From: an uncultured Actinomycetes bacterium
GTDB taxonomy: Bacteria > Actinomycetota > Acidimicrobiia > Acidimicrobiales > RAAP-2
Assembly: GCA_903860915.1 (NCBI GenBank)
Contig: CAIOSJ010000010.1
Coordinates: 1 to 32,086, forward strand
Direction of reading: 5' to 3'
DNA length: 32,086 nt
Shown here: positions 7,733-16,099 of the stretch, one piece after another
How the letters are laid out: the number at the start of each line of letters is the position of its first letter
How positions within the stretch are numbered: position 1 is the first letter of the stretch
The notes under the pieces: model-generated
Seen by the model: the letters and a program-made list of their open reading frames with translations, nothing else
What the model was told of the DNA's origin: nothing
Databases searched by the model: none
Position numbers and translations under genes: made by a program

Positions 7733-8589
7733 TGCAGACCTACTGTCCGGTGCGGCCGCTGACCCTGAGATTGGGTGGCGAGGTCCACGACCTGACCCAT
7801 CGAGCCTTAGTTATGGGGATATTGAACAGGACTAAGGACTCCTTCTACGCGCCCGCGGCCACCTTCGCGCTGGATTCATTTTTCGCCCGGGCCGAGCAGC
7901 TCGTGGCCGAAGGGGCCGACCTGCTCGACGTGGGTGGCGTCAAGGCGGGCCCGGGTGATGAGGTGAGCGAAGAAGAAGAACTCGACCGGGTGGTCTCGGT
8001 GGTCGCCGAAATGTCGCGACGCTTTGACACGCCCATCAGCATCGACACGTGGCGCGCCTCGGTGGCGGCGGCCTGCTTCAGGGTAGGTGCGGTGATTGGC
8101 AACGACATCAGTGGCTTCGCCGATCCACAGTACCTCCCGGCCGCGGCTGAGGCGGGTGCCACTGTGGTCGCCACCCACATCCGGCTACGTCCGCGCGTGG
8201 CTGACCCCAACCCGCACTACGACGATGTAGCGGTGGCGGTGCGCGAATTTCTCCTCGACCGTCGCACGCGAGCCTTGGATGCGGGGGTGGCCGCTGATCG
8301 CATCATCGTCGATGCCGGGCTGGACCTCGGTAAGACCGCGGCGCAGTCCCTGCAGCTCCTGCGGGATTCGGCGGCGCTGGCCGACCTGGGTGCGCCCCTG
8401 CTACTCAGTGCCTCCAATAAGACTTTCCTCGGGGCGGTGTTTGATCTGCCAGTGACGCAGCGTCGCGAGCCGTCTCTTTCGGCGAGCGCGCTCGGCATCA
8501 TGGGAGGGTGTCGAATTCTTCGTGTGCACGACGTCAAGGGCACGGTGCGCGTACGTAACACCCTTCAGGTTCTCTTGGAGGCCTCGTGA
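7732..8589 (+). CDS. folP2: dihydropteroate synthase homologue, FolP2 type
   Basis: A 285-residue TIM-barrel protein of the dihydropteroate synthase family. Canonical enzymes carry MGILNVTPDSFSDGG; here it is MGILNRTKDSFYAPA, and the second loop is DVGGVKAGPG (from Asp66) in place of the usual DIGGESTRPG. SIDTW, NDISG, DAGLDLGKT, SASNKTF (normally SRK) and RVHD are also present. The NRTxDSFY and DVGGVKAGPG signatures match what I recall of mycobacterial FolP2 (the second DHPS homologue) and not FolP1. That paralogue is reported not to replace a true DHPS, so folate synthesis is doubtful. The gene starts at GTG sharing a base with the preceding TAG stop, and overlaps holA. Confidence 0.82.
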   Translation: MQTYCPVRPLTLRLGGEVHDLTHRALVMGILNRTKDSFYAPAATFALDSFFARAEQLVAEGADLLDVGGVKAGPGDEVSEEEELDRVVSVVAEMSRRFDTPISIDTWRASVAAACFRVGAVIGNDISGFADPQYLPAAAEAGATVVATHIRLRPRVADPNPHYDDVAVAVREFLLDRRTRALDAGVAADRIIVDAGLDLGKTAAQSLQLLRDSAALADLGAPLLLSASNKTFLGAVFDLPVTQRREPSLSASALGIMGGCRILRVHDVKGTVRVRNTLQVLLEAS

Positions 8590-9611
8590 ACGGACCGGTG
8601 ATGGTCATCACGGGCTCGGACGCGACCATCGTGAATGATGCATTGCACCGTGCCATTGACGAGGCCCTGGGTGATATCGACGCGGGTCTCGCCCTCGAGG
8701 AATTCGCGGTACGTGGTGGTGATATAGCCGATTCGGAGTCAACGTCGTCCGCGGTGAGTCGAACGCTCGATGCATTAAACACACCACCTTTTCTCGTGGC
8801 CCGACGCGTGGTCGTTCTGAGAGAGGCGCAGCACCTCGCGAAAGGTGACGTCGACACCCTGGTGACCTGGGCCGCGGCGCCCACCCCGGGGGTCATTCTG
8901 CTCGCGGCGGGGACGGGAATTCGCAAGGATTCCCCACTGGCCAAAGTGGCCAAGCCCTTCGTCAGCACCACCGTCGGCACCCGAGGAGTCGATCAGGACG
9001 CTTTCATCGCCGAAAAGTTCGCGGCCTACAATCTCAGCGCTTCGGCGGGAGTCGTCGCCAAAGTACGTGAGCGTCTGGGCGAGAACATGGCGCGCGTGGA
9101 TTCAATTGCTCGTACCCTGCAGACCATCTTCGGCTCGTCACCTTTGACCTACGCCCACATTGAGCCCTACCTGGGGGAGGCGGGGGAGGTGCCGATTTAT
9201 TTACTCACCGACGCCATTGATAATGGCAAGGTGGCTGACGCCATTCGTATGGCGCGGCGCATTCTGGACACGCACTCACGAGCGGCGGTGACCATCGTGA
9301 TGAGTTTGGAAGCTCACTACCAACGCATGATTAAGCTCGATGGCTCGGGAGCGACGGGAATTTCCGAGGTTATGTCCCTACTCGGCATTTCCACCTACCC
9401 GGCGCAAAGGGCTGTGGCCAGCGTGCGCAATATGGGTTCGTCCCGATTGGCCTCGGCTCTGCACCTCGTCGTGGAGGCGGACCACGACCTCAAGGGCGGC
9501 GTGAGTTACGGCGGAAAGAACGACGACGACGTGGATCAGACTGAACTAACAGTGATTGAAGTACTGGTGGCTCGACTCGCTCGCATGAGCGAGGTGGCGC
9601 GCAGGAGTTAG
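8586..9611 (+). CDS. holA: DNA polymerase III delta subunit
   Basis: A 341-residue protein of the HolA family, the clamp-loader subunit that opens the beta sliding clamp during replication. It has the divergent AAA+-like N-terminal domain without a Walker A motif ([16 protein letters not shown] at the start), the [16 protein letters not shown] segment, and the C-terminal collar domain. Sequence conservation is low, as is usual for this family, and the call rests on those segments plus the usual position directly before rpsT in many genomes. GTG 8586 lies in a GTGA overlap with the folP2-like stop. Its stop overlaps the rpsT stop by three bases on opposite strands. Confidence 0.88.
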   Translation: MNGPVMVITGSDATIVNDALHRAIDEALGDIDAGLALEEFAVRGGDIADSESTSSAVSRTLDALNTPPFLVARRVVVLREAQHLAKGDVDTLVTWAAAPTPGVILLAAGTGIRKDSPLAKVAKPFVSTTVGTRGVDQDAFIAEKFAAYNLSASAGVVAKVRERLGENMARVDSIARTLQTIFGSSPLTYAHIEPYLGEAGEVPIYLLTDAIDNGKVADAIRMARRILDTHSRAAVTIVMSLEAHYQRMIKLDGSGATGISEVMSLLGISTYPAQRAVASVRNMGSSRLASALHLVVEADHDLKGGVSYGGKNDDDVDQTELTVIEVLVARLARMSEVARRS

Positions 9612-9871
9612 TTTGAAGCCTTCAGGGTGGCGATGCGGCGCATCAATCCACTCTTGCGGTTGGCGGCTTGGTTCTTGTGAATGACACCCTTGGCGGCTGC
9701 CTTGTCGATCTTCTTGACGGCGAGACGCAGGGCCTCCGCCTCGTTCTCGTTGCCAACGGCAGCGACGGCGGTCTTGGTACGGGTGCGCAACTCGCTCTTG
9801 ACGGCCTTGTTTTTTAGACGCGCAATCTCGTTAGTGCGGTTACGCTTGATTTGGCTCTTAATGTTGGCCAC
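9608..9871 (-). CDS. rpsT: 30S ribosomal protein S20
   Basis: An 87-residue basic protein that binds 16S rRNA early in 30S assembly. It has the typical [14 protein letters not shown] start and the conserved end segment [19 protein letters not shown]. The start is GTG 9871: the reading frame is open further upstream to 9958, but family length and GAGGA (9882-9878) six bases ahead settle it. It is one of only two genes here with a clear Shine-Dalgarno site, and it has a leader of about 40 bases if the -10 box at 9918-9923 is right. In E. coli S20 represses its own translation, so a structured leader would make sense. It is convergent with holA and divergent from lepA. Confidence 0.97.
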   Translation of the reverse strand: MANIKSQIKRNRTNEIARLKNKAVKSELRTRTKTAVAAVGNENEAEALRLAVKKIDKAAAKGVIHKNQAANRKSGLMRRIATLKASN

Positions 9872-9917
9872 GAAAAATCCTCGTTCGTCAGTGCCGAAGT
9901 GCTCGGCGGGCTTGCAA

Positions 9918-9946
9918 ATGCTATCAGGTGAAGGACCAGTACTCCA
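9918..9946 (-). promoter_or_regulatory. possible rpsT promoter
   Basis: On the minus strand TGGAGT (9946-9941) is followed by 17 bases and TAGCAT (9923-9918). Only the -10 is a good match. The start site would be near 9911, giving a 40-base leader with GAGGA at 9882-9878. The -35 overlaps the left arm of the inverted repeat at 9937-9968. Confidence 0.4.
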
Positions 9947-9968
9947 GTCCGACACCACAGGAGTACTG
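9937..9968. promoter_or_regulatory. 9-bp inverted repeat between rpsT and lepA promoters
   Basis: CAGTACTCC (9937-9945) and GGAGTACTG (9960-9968) are perfect inverted copies with a 14-base spacer. The repeat overlaps the proposed rpsT -35 and ends eight bases before the lepA -10, so it is upstream of both proposed start sites and would act as DNA, for example as an operator. No regulator is known for it. Confidence 0.5.
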
Positions 9969-9975
9969 CGACGGG

Positions 9976-9981
9976 TAGCCT
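9976..9981 (+). promoter_or_regulatory. -10 box of lepA
   Basis: TAGCCT stands nine bases before the GTG start at 9991 with no ribosome binding site between. Transcription would begin within a few bases of the start codon. Confidence 0.45.
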
Positions 9982-9990
9982 GTTCTCACC

Positions 9991-11796
9991 GTGGCTACTC
10001 CTTCGACCCCCGTCGACTCCTCAAAAATACGCAATTTTTCAATAATTGCCCACGTGGACCACGGTAAGTCGACCCTGTCGGACCGCATTTTGGAGATTAC
10101 TGGAGCGGTGGACCCTCGTCTGATGAGGGCCCAGTACCTCGATTCGATGGATATTGAGCGCGAACGCGGCATCACGATCAAGGCCCAAAACGTTCGAGTG
10201 CACTTCGAAGACCACATTTTGCAACTTATCGATACACCGGGACACGTGGACTTCGGTTACGAAGTCAGCCGCAGCCTGGCGGCCTGTGAGGGGGCGGTGC
10301 TACTGGTGGACGCCAGTCAGGGTATTCAAGCGCAGACGCTCGCCAATTGCTACCAGGCCCTCGAAAACGATCTCGAAATTGTGGCCGTGTTGAATAAAAT
10401 CGACCTCCCGGCGGCGGACCCCGAGCGTTGCAAGGAAGAGCTCGACCGTGTACTCGGATTGCCCTCGGACTCCATTTTGTCCATATCCGCGAAAACCGGC
10501 GAAGGCGTAGCGGAACTCTTGCGAGCCGTTATTCAGCGTATCCCGGCGCCGAAGGGCGACCCCAACGCCCCGCTGCGCGCCCTCATCTTCGATTCGAACT
10601 ACGACCAGTACCGCGGCGTCATCTCATCGATTCGCATCATGGACGGGACCTTGAAATCGACCTCGAAGATTCGCATGATGCAGGCCGGACAGAACTACGA
10701 CATCGAAGAGATCGGGGTCAGGACCCCAGTTCCGGTACCCGGGACGGTGCTGGGACCCGGCGAAGTTGGCTACCTCATCGCCGGCATTAAGGAAGTTGCG
10801 TCGGCGCGCTCGGGCGAGACGGTGACCGAAGCCGGTAAGCCCGCCAGCGAGGCCCTGGCCGGCTACCGCGACCCCAAGCCCATGATCTTCTGCGGTATTT
10901 TCCCCATCGACGGCGACGAGTTACCCGATCTGCGCGACGCGCTCGACAAGATGAAGCTCAATGACGCTTCAATCACCTTCGAGCCGGAGAGCTCCACGGC
11001 CCTCGGTTTTGGTTTTCGTTGTGGTTTCTTGGGACTGCTCCACATGGAAATAGTCCGGGAGCGCCTCGAGCGTGAATTCAACCTCTCACTCATCGCCACC
11101 GCCCCGTCCGTGGTGTACCGAGCCTTCATGACTGACGGCACGCAACGCAATATTGACAATCCCACCGACCTCCCCGAACCCAGCAAGCTCGACCACATTG
11201 AAGAACCCATGCTGGATATTTCCATCCTGACCCCCAGTGAGTACCTGGGTTCGGTGATGGACCTGTGTCAGAGCCGTCGCGCCGAGATGAAAAAGATGGA
11301 ATACCTCTCGACCGAGCGTGTCGAACTGCGTTACGTGATTCCCCTCGGTGAGGTCGTGATTGACTTCTTCGACGCCCTGAAGAGTCGCACGAAGGGTTAC
11401 GCCTCGCTGGACTACGAGCAGAGTGGGTACCAGACCAGCCAACTCGTTCGAGTGGACCTACTCATTAACCACGAACCGGTCGACGCCTTTTCCACCATCG
11501 TCCACAAGTCCAACGCCGACGTCTACGGGCGCAAAATGGCCGAGCGTCTCAAGGAACTCATTCCCCGTCAGATGTTCGACGTCCCCATTCAGGCTGCCGT
11601 CGGGGGCCGGGTCATTTCGCGTGAGACCGTCAAGGCTCGTCGTAAGGACGTGCTCGCGAAGTGTTATGGCGGTGACATTACCCGAAAGCGCAAACTCCTC
11701 GAGAAGCAAAAAGAGGGCAAGAAGAAGATGAAAAATATCGGTCGCGTCGAAGTACCCCAGGAGGCCTTCGTGGCCGCCCTGCGCCTCGAAGACTAG
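9991..11796 (+). CDS. lepA: elongation factor 4 (LepA)
   Basis: A 601-residue translational GTPase, the usual length for EF4. It shows the P-loop AHVDHGKST, the switch region [17 protein letters not shown] (G3), NKID (G4) and SAKTG (G5), then the EF-G-like domains and the LepA-specific C-terminal domain ending [19 protein letters not shown] (the family's conserved basic tail). EF4 acts on ribosomes, affecting translocation state and 30S maturation. Transcription is probably monocistronic: a promoter is just upstream and a terminator hairpin follows before hrcA. The GTG start matches the family's N-terminus, which begins 10-15 residues before IRNFSIIAH. Confidence 0.98.
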   Translation: MATPSTPVDSSKIRNFSIIAHVDHGKSTLSDRILEITGAVDPRLMRAQYLDSMDIERERGITIKAQNVRVHFEDHILQLIDTPGHVDFGYEVSRSLAACEGAVLLVDASQGIQAQTLANCYQALENDLEIVAVLNKIDLPAADPERCKEELDRVLGLPSDSILSISAKTGEGVAELLRAVIQRIPAPKGDPNAPLRALIFDSNYDQYRGVISSIRIMDGTLKSTSKIRMMQAGQNYDIEEIGVRTPVPVPGTVLGPGEVGYLIAGIKEVASARSGETVTEAGKPASEALAGYRDPKPMIFCGIFPIDGDELPDLRDALDKMKLNDASITFEPESSTALGFGFRCGFLGLLHMEIVRERLEREFNLSLIATAPSVVYRAFMTDGTQRNIDNPTDLPEPSKLDHIEEPMLDISILTPSEYLGSVMDLCQSRRAEMKKMEYLSTERVELRYVIPLGEVVIDFFDALKSRTKGYASLDYEQSGYQTSQLVRVDLLINHEPVDAFSTIVHKSNADVYGRKMAERLKELIPRQMFDVPIQAAVGGRVISRETVKARRKDVLAKCYGGDITRKRKLLEKQKEGKKKMKNIGRVEVPQEAFVAALRLED

Positions 11797-11819
11797 GTTT
11801 CGGGCGGGTGGTGGACCCG

Positions 11820-11829
11820 CTAGCGCTAG
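11820..11829. other. 10-bp palindrome after lepA
   Basis: CTAGCGCTAG is a perfect palindrome just before the terminator stem. It could be a protein site or a chance event; nothing else supports a role. Confidence 0.25.
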
Positions 11830-11831
11830 GT

Positions 11832-11866
11832 CTGGTGGGGCAGTCCCACCCCACCAGGAAAATTTT
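11832..11866 (+). terminator. Rho-independent terminator of lepA
   Basis: CTGGTGGGG (11832-11840) pairs perfectly with CCCCACCAG (11849-11857) around an 8-base loop. AAAATTTT follows, with four T at 11863-11866. The T tract is short but the 9-bp GC-rich stem is strong. It separates lepA from the hrcA operon. Confidence 0.65.
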
Positions 11867-11890
11867 GAGCGTCACCGAGCGCTTCTGGAC

Positions 11891-11917
11891 TTGGCACTCA
11901 GTAGAATCGAGTGCCAA
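11891..11917. promoter_or_regulatory. CIRCE operator with embedded -10 box
   Basis: TTGGCACTC (11891-11899), a 9-base spacer, and GAGTGCCAA (11909-11917) form a perfect inverted repeat that matches the CIRCE consensus TTAGCACTC-N9-GAGTGCTAA with one symmetric change in each arm. The spacer contains TAGAAT (11902-11907), a good -10 box, so bound HrcA would cover the promoter directly. It precedes hrcA, which encodes the repressor that recognises this element. Confidence 0.93.
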
Positions 11918-11918
11918 T

Positions 11919-11924
11919 AAGGAG
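11919..11924 (+). promoter_or_regulatory. ribosome binding site of hrcA
   Basis: AAGGAG ends four bases before ATG 11929. It decides the start: the frame is open from GTG 11911, but that codon lies within the CIRCE arm. Confidence 0.75.
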
Positions 11925-11928
11925 AAGC

Positions 11929-12981
11929 ATGTCGCGTCGCAGTTCCCAGCCCACCCAGTCGTCCTCGAGCGAATTGGCGCCCCGTAAGGCGGCGATTTTG
12001 GAGGCCGTGGTCGCGGAGCACATCGATACCGCCCAGCCGGTGGGATCAAGCGTCGTGGCCGCGAACACTTCCATAGCCGCGTCGCCCGCGACCATTCGTA
12101 GCGAAATGGTCTCGCTGGAACGTGAGGGCTTCCTAACTCAGCCGCACACCTCGGCGGGACGCATTCCGACGGATCAGGGCTATCGCTACTTCGTCGATCA
12201 CCTCGAACGTGGGGAGTGGGGCCCGGCGCAACAGAGCAATGTAGCCAGCTTCTTTCAGTCCCTACGAGGCGAAATCGAAAGTGTGCTGGAACAGACCTCG
12301 ACGTATCTCGCCCGCTTAACTAATTACACCAGCGTGGTCGTGGGCTCGGGCCACACGAACGCCACCATCCGCACGGCGCTGCTCGTCGATATGGGCGCCA
12401 ATCGAGTCATGGTGGTAGCCATCTTCTCGGACGGCTCGGTGGATCGACGCAATTTTGAGTGTGAGCTCACCGTCACCGCCGCGCAGATTGTGGAAGCCTC
12501 GAGTCAACTCAACGCCCTGCTCCTCAACTCCTCCCTCGATCAGCACGTGGAAGTTCCGGCCGGCAATCGACCAATCGCACTCTTGGTGCGAGAAGCAGTG
12601 GCCGCCCTCCACGGGGCCGCCCCGACCACCGACGGCGAGCAGGTCTTCATCGGTGGCTCGTCGCGCGTGTCTGAGGCCTTCCCCGCTAAGGACACCGTTT
12701 CCAAGGTGCTGGGTTTTCTCGAACAGGAACTCATCGTGGTCTCACTCATTGAAGACATGATGAGTCGTGGTCTCTCGGTGGCCATTGGTGCAGAAACCGG
12801 CGTGGAGCCCCTGGCCGCGTGCGCCGTCGTGGTGGCGCCGGTCACCGTTGACGGCGTGCACGCGGGAGCCGTGGGGCTGATTGGGCCGAGCCGTATGAAT
12901 TATTCCGAGACCATGTCGGCCGCTCACGCGGTCTCCACACACCTCGCACATCGACTGGGAAACGAGAAGAACCGTGGCTAA
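11929..12981 (+). CDS. hrcA: heat-inducible transcription repressor HrcA
   Basis: A 350-residue repressor that binds CIRCE and shuts off chaperone genes until heat or misfolded protein titrates the GroE system. The N-terminal winged helix contains the typical APRKAAILEAVVAEHIDT start and the recognition segment SPATIRSEM, followed by LEREGFLTQPHTSAGRIPTDQGYR. The GAF-like dimerisation region and the C-terminal block with IGPSRMNYS (canonical GPxRMxY) are present. It heads an operon with dnaJ, whose GTG start overlaps it by eight bases, and its own CIRCE operator lies just upstream, so it is autoregulated. dnaK and grpE are not adjacent. Confidence 0.97.
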   Translation: MSRRSSQPTQSSSSELAPRKAAILEAVVAEHIDTAQPVGSSVVAANTSIAASPATIRSEMVSLEREGFLTQPHTSAGRIPTDQGYRYFVDHLERGEWGPAQQSNVASFFQSLRGEIESVLEQTSTYLARLTNYTSVVVGSGHTNATIRTALLVDMGANRVMVVAIFSDGSVDRRNFECELTVTAAQIVEASSQLNALLLNSSLDQHVEVPAGNRPIALLVREAVAALHGAAPTTDGEQVFIGGSSRVSEAFPAKDTVSKVLGFLEQELIVVSLIEDMMSRGLSVAIGAETGVEPLAACAVVVAPVTVDGVHAGAVGLIGPSRMNYSETMSAAHAVSTHLAHRLGNEKNRG

Positions 12982-14077
12982 TGCTGATTTATACCAACTG
13001 CTCGAAGTGGACGCCAATGCGTCGACCGAAGACTTAAAGAAGAACTACCGCCGTTTGGCGCGCGAGCTACACCCCGACGCTAATCCGGGGGACTCGGCCG
13101 CCGAGGCGCGCTTTAAGGAAGTAAGTCAGGCCTACGAAATTCTCTCGGACCCCGACCGGCGAGCCCACTACGACCGCTTCGGAGCAGACGCGGGGAGCGA
13201 CGGTGGATTTGGTGCCGGCTCCGTGCAGGACATCTTCGACATGTTCTTCAGCGGCATGGGTGGGGGTGGTGGTCGCCGTCGCGGACCGCAGCCTGGTCAA
13301 GACGCCCAGATCGCCCTCGACATCACACTCTTTGAGGCGGCCTTCGGGGCGAAGAAGGACCTCGAAGTCTCCTTGCCCGATCGCTGCGAGACCTGCTCGG
13401 GTAACGGTTGCGCCACTGGTACCTCGGCCTCACGCTGTAGTGAGTGCAACGGTTCGGGAGAAGTTCGTCGCATGAGGAATTCCATCCTCGGCCAAATGGT
13501 CACGACCTCGGCCTGCCAGCGTTGTCAGGGTGTTGGCGAGTCCATCGCCTCACCCTGTCCCACCTGTCACGGAGATGGCCGCACTCAGCGCCGCCATACC
13601 TTAAATATTGATATCCCAAGCGGAGTCGAAAACGGCTCGGTGATGCGTCTCAACGGTCGTGGACCCGCTGGCCCTCGCGGTGGTCCCAACGGCACCCTCT
13701 TTGTTCACCTGCAGGTGGCCGAAGATCCTCGTTTCGAGCGCCACGACGACGACCTGCACTACGAGGCCCACGTGGCCTTCACCCAAGCGACCTTGGGAAC
13801 CACGCTGGACGTTCCCACCCTCGAAGACAACACCTCGGTGACGGTGCCACCGGGTAGCGCCCACGGCACTGTCATTCGCCTTCGCGACTTGGGTGTGCCC
13901 CACTTGCGCAACCGTGGACGTAGTCGCGGCGATCTCTTCGTGCACCTCGCCGTCGACGTACCAACAGCCCTGGACGAAACCTCCGAGCGACTCTTGCGCG
14001 AATTGGCCGAGCATCGCGGCGAGACGGTGACGAACGCACAGGGGCTGCTCTCGCGCCTGCGAGGCTCTAAGAAGTGA
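12974..14077 (+). CDS. dnaJ: chaperone protein DnaJ
   Basis: A full type I J-protein of 367 residues, the co-chaperone that stimulates DnaK ATP hydrolysis and delivers substrates. Domains in order: J domain (1 to about 65) with the HPD motif in RELHPDANPG, a Gly-rich linker (about 75-100), a zinc domain with four CxxCxGxG repeats (CETCSGNG, CSECNGSG, CQRCQGVG, CPTCHGDG), and the C-terminal substrate-binding domains. All eight zinc cysteines are in place. Linkage to hrcA instead of dnaK-grpE is like the second dnaJ of other actinobacteria. GTG 12974 overlaps hrcA by eight bases and its stop overlaps rsmE (GTGA). Confidence 0.97.
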   Translation: MANADLYQLLEVDANASTEDLKKNYRRLARELHPDANPGDSAAEARFKEVSQAYEILSDPDRRAHYDRFGADAGSDGGFGAGSVQDIFDMFFSGMGGGGGRRRGPQPGQDAQIALDITLFEAAFGAKKDLEVSLPDRCETCSGNGCATGTSASRCSECNGSGEVRRMRNSILGQMVTTSACQRCQGVGESIASPCPTCHGDGRTQRRHTLNIDIPSGVENGSVMRLNGRGPAGPRGGPNGTLFVHLQVAEDPRFERHDDDLHYEAHVAFTQATLGTTLDVPTLEDNTSVTVPPGSAHGTVIRLRDLGVPHLRNRGRSRGDLFVHLAVDVPTALDETSERLLRELAEHRGETVTNAQGLLSRLRGSKK

Positions 14078-14802
14078 TCCCCCACGAATTCGTGCGTCGC
14101 GTCGCGGCGCTCACGCAGATGACGGTGCTCGACGTAGCCGAGCCCCTGCTCTCACGCGAGGACCAGCACCACCTGACCAAGGTGCTGCGCGCCGAAATGG
14201 ACGAAGAACTAGTCCTGACCGACGCCGCGGGTTCCTGGGCCTTCGCGCGAGTGGTCGAGCGGGGAATCGAGCGGACGAGCGAAGTATTTTTCGACGAGCC
14301 GGAGGCCGTCGTTTCCCTGTATCTCGCACCGCTGAAGGGTGACCGCAGCGAATGGGTGGTGGCCAAGGCCTGCGAACTTGGTGTGAGCACGATTGTGCCC
14401 CTGCTGAGCGAACGATTAGCGGTCAAGTTTCGTGGCGAGGCGCGCGAGAAGGCCTTGGCGCGTTGGCAGAGAATCGCCGACGAGGCCAGTGGCCAGTGTC
14501 GCCGCACTCACCGCATGGTTATTGCTGCACCCGTGACGCCCAACGAGGTAGCCCCCGAGGTCGGCGTCGCCGACGTCGGGGGGGATTCGAGTCTGAGTGG
14601 CCTCTGCGCCCTCGCGATTGGTCCCGAGGGTGGCTGGGGGCCGACGGAGTGGTCGAGTGAGCATCGACGCGTCGGTCTCGGTACTACGGTTCTGCGAGCC
14701 GATACCGCCGGGCTTATTGGCGCGACGCTCCTCGTGCAACATCGTGACGGATGGAGCCGACACGACGACACCCTCCACGTCGGTAATGATAGAAACACAT
14801 GA
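14074..14802 (+). CDS. rsmE: 16S rRNA (uracil1498-N3)-methyltransferase
   Basis: A 242-residue SPOUT-class methyltransferase that methylates U1498 of 16S rRNA using SAM. It has the N-terminal PUA-like part (HHLTKVLR), the central KGDRSEWVVAKACELGVSTIVPL segment split around Asp and Lys conserved in the family, and the SAM-binding trefoil-knot motifs IGPEGGWG (from about residue 182) and LRADTAGL (usually LRxETA). The last about 25 residues, rich in polar residues, look less conserved. It lies directly behind dnaJ, a common arrangement. The GTG start is inside the dnaJ stop overlap and the stop overlaps the HIT gene by ATGA. Confidence 0.95.
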   Translation: MIPHEFVRRVAALTQMTVLDVAEPLLSREDQHHLTKVLRAEMDEELVLTDAAGSWAFARVVERGIERTSEVFFDEPEAVVSLYLAPLKGDRSEWVVAKACELGVSTIVPLLSERLAVKFRGEAREKALARWQRIADEASGQCRRTHRMVIAAPVTPNEVAPEVGVADVGGDSSLSGLCALAIGPEGGWGPTEWSSEHRRVGLGTTVLRADTAGLIGATLLVQHRDGWSRHDDTLHVGNDRNT

Positions 14803-15143
14803 GTGACTGTTTATTTTGCAAGGTCGTAGCGGGAGCGATTCCCTCGACTCGAGTGGCCGAGAGCGAAACCGCCTACGCCTTCGACGACATCGCCCCCCAA
14901 GCACCCGTTCACGTGCTGGTCGTGCCCAAGATCCACCACGTTTCTGCCGACCACGTGCCGGCCGATCACCAGTCCACGGTGGATGATTTAGTACTGCTGG
15001 CTCAGGAAGTTGCGACCATCAAGGGCATTCGTGAGAGTGGCTACCGACTGGTGATGAACGTCGGGCGCGACGGGCAGATGACCGTGCCACATCTCCACCT
15101 CCACGTGCTGGGTGGTCGGATGATGGCCTGGCCCCCCGGATGA
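14799..15143 (+). CDS. HIT family nucleotide hydrolase
   Basis: A 114-residue HIT-domain protein, of the HinT-like branch that hydrolyses nucleoside phosphoramidates and adenylates. The catalytic triad HxHxH is seen in PHLHLHVLGG, followed by the branch-typical ending RMMAWPPG. The start SDCLFCKVVAG holds a CxxC pair that with later histidines can bind zinc, though the third and fourth ligands are not obvious. The substrate is not known; in cells these enzymes may clear aminoacyl-adenylates. It is coupled to rsmE (ATGA) and phoH (ATGA). Confidence 0.93.
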   Translation: MSDCLFCKVVAGAIPSTRVAESETAYAFDDIAPQAPVHVLVVPKIHHVSADHVPADHQSTVDDLVLLAQEVATIKGIRESGYRLVMNVGRDGQMTVPHLHLHVLGGRMMAWPPG

Positions 15144-16099
15144 GCGAGTTCTCAGCCGACGAGGCGACGGTGACCACCTTCGTCGGCAATACGCACCTGA
15201 TGAGCAGCCTGCTCGGGCGTCGCGACGAAAATCTCCGGGAGATAGAAAAAGCCTTCCCCAACTCCACGATTCACGTACAGGGCAATCTCATCTCGGTCAC
15301 CGGCCCCGACGCGGCCGTGGTGTTACGGCTCTTTGACGAACTCGTTCTGGTGCTCGAAAGTGGTCAGAGCCTCGACGCCGTCAAGATTGCCCGCACCGTC
15401 GACATGATTGCGGCCAACTTGAAGCCCAGCGAAGTCCTGCGCCACGAGGTAGTGCGTGGACCCAAGGGGAAATCCATTCGACCTTCAACAGCTGGTCAAA
15501 AGCGCTACACCGACGCCATTGAGAGTTCCATCATCACCTTTGGCATCGGCCCCGCCGGAACCGGAAAGAGCTACCTCGCGGTGGCGGCTGCGGTACAGGC
15601 CTTGCACCGTCGTCAGGTGCAGCGCATTGTGCTGACCCGTCCGGCGGTGGAAGCCGGGGAGCGACTGGGCTTCTTGCCCGGGGACCTCATGGCCAAGGTC
15701 GATCCCTACCTGCGTCCGCTCTACGACGCCCTCTACGACATGGTCGGCCCCGAGGGCACGGCGCGCATGCTCGAAAAGGGCATCATTGAAGTGGCGCCGC
15801 TGGCCTTCATGCGTGGTCGCACCCTGAATGACGCCTTCATTATTTTAGACGAGGCCCAAAACACCACCCCCGAGCAGATGAAGATGCTGCTCACGCGTAT
15901 TGGTTTTGGCTCCAAGTGCGTCGTCACCGGTGACGTGACCCAGGTGGACCTGCAGGGCGGCCGCAGTGGGCTCGCCGGCGTGGAAGCAATCCTCTACGGC
16001 ATTGACGGTATTTCTTTCGTCCACCTCGGTGCCCGTGACGTCGTACGGCACCGCATCGTGGCCGACATCGTCTCGGCCTACGACGAGGTCTCCTCGTGA
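15140..16099 (+). CDS. phoH: PhoH-like ATPase
   Basis: A 319-residue P-loop protein. Walker A is GPAGTGKS at about 137-144 and Walker B is IILDEAQN with Asp237-Glu238; ALTRIGF-type sensor and VTGDVTQVD motifs follow. The N-terminal about 110 residues form the small domain typical of PhoH-like proteins, which are related to helicases and linked to RNA processing. Genes for phoH and ybeY are commonly adjacent, as here, which suggests a joint role in rRNA or mRNA care. It overlaps both neighbours by four bases. Confidence 0.95.
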   Translation: MSEFSADEATVTTFVGNTHLMSSLLGRRDENLREIEKAFPNSTIHVQGNLISVTGPDAAVVLRLFDELVLVLESGQSLDAVKIARTVDMIAANLKPSEVLRHEVVRGPKGKSIRPSTAGQKRYTDAIESSIITFGIGPAGTGKSYLAVAAAVQALHRRQVQRIVLTRPAVEAGERLGFLPGDLMAKVDPYLRPLYDALYDMVGPEGTARMLEKGIIEVAPLAFMRGRTLNDAFIILDEAQNTTPEQMKMLLTRIGFGSKCVVTGDVTQVDLQGGRSGLAGVEAILYGIDGISFVHLGARDVVRHRIVADIVSAYDEVSS

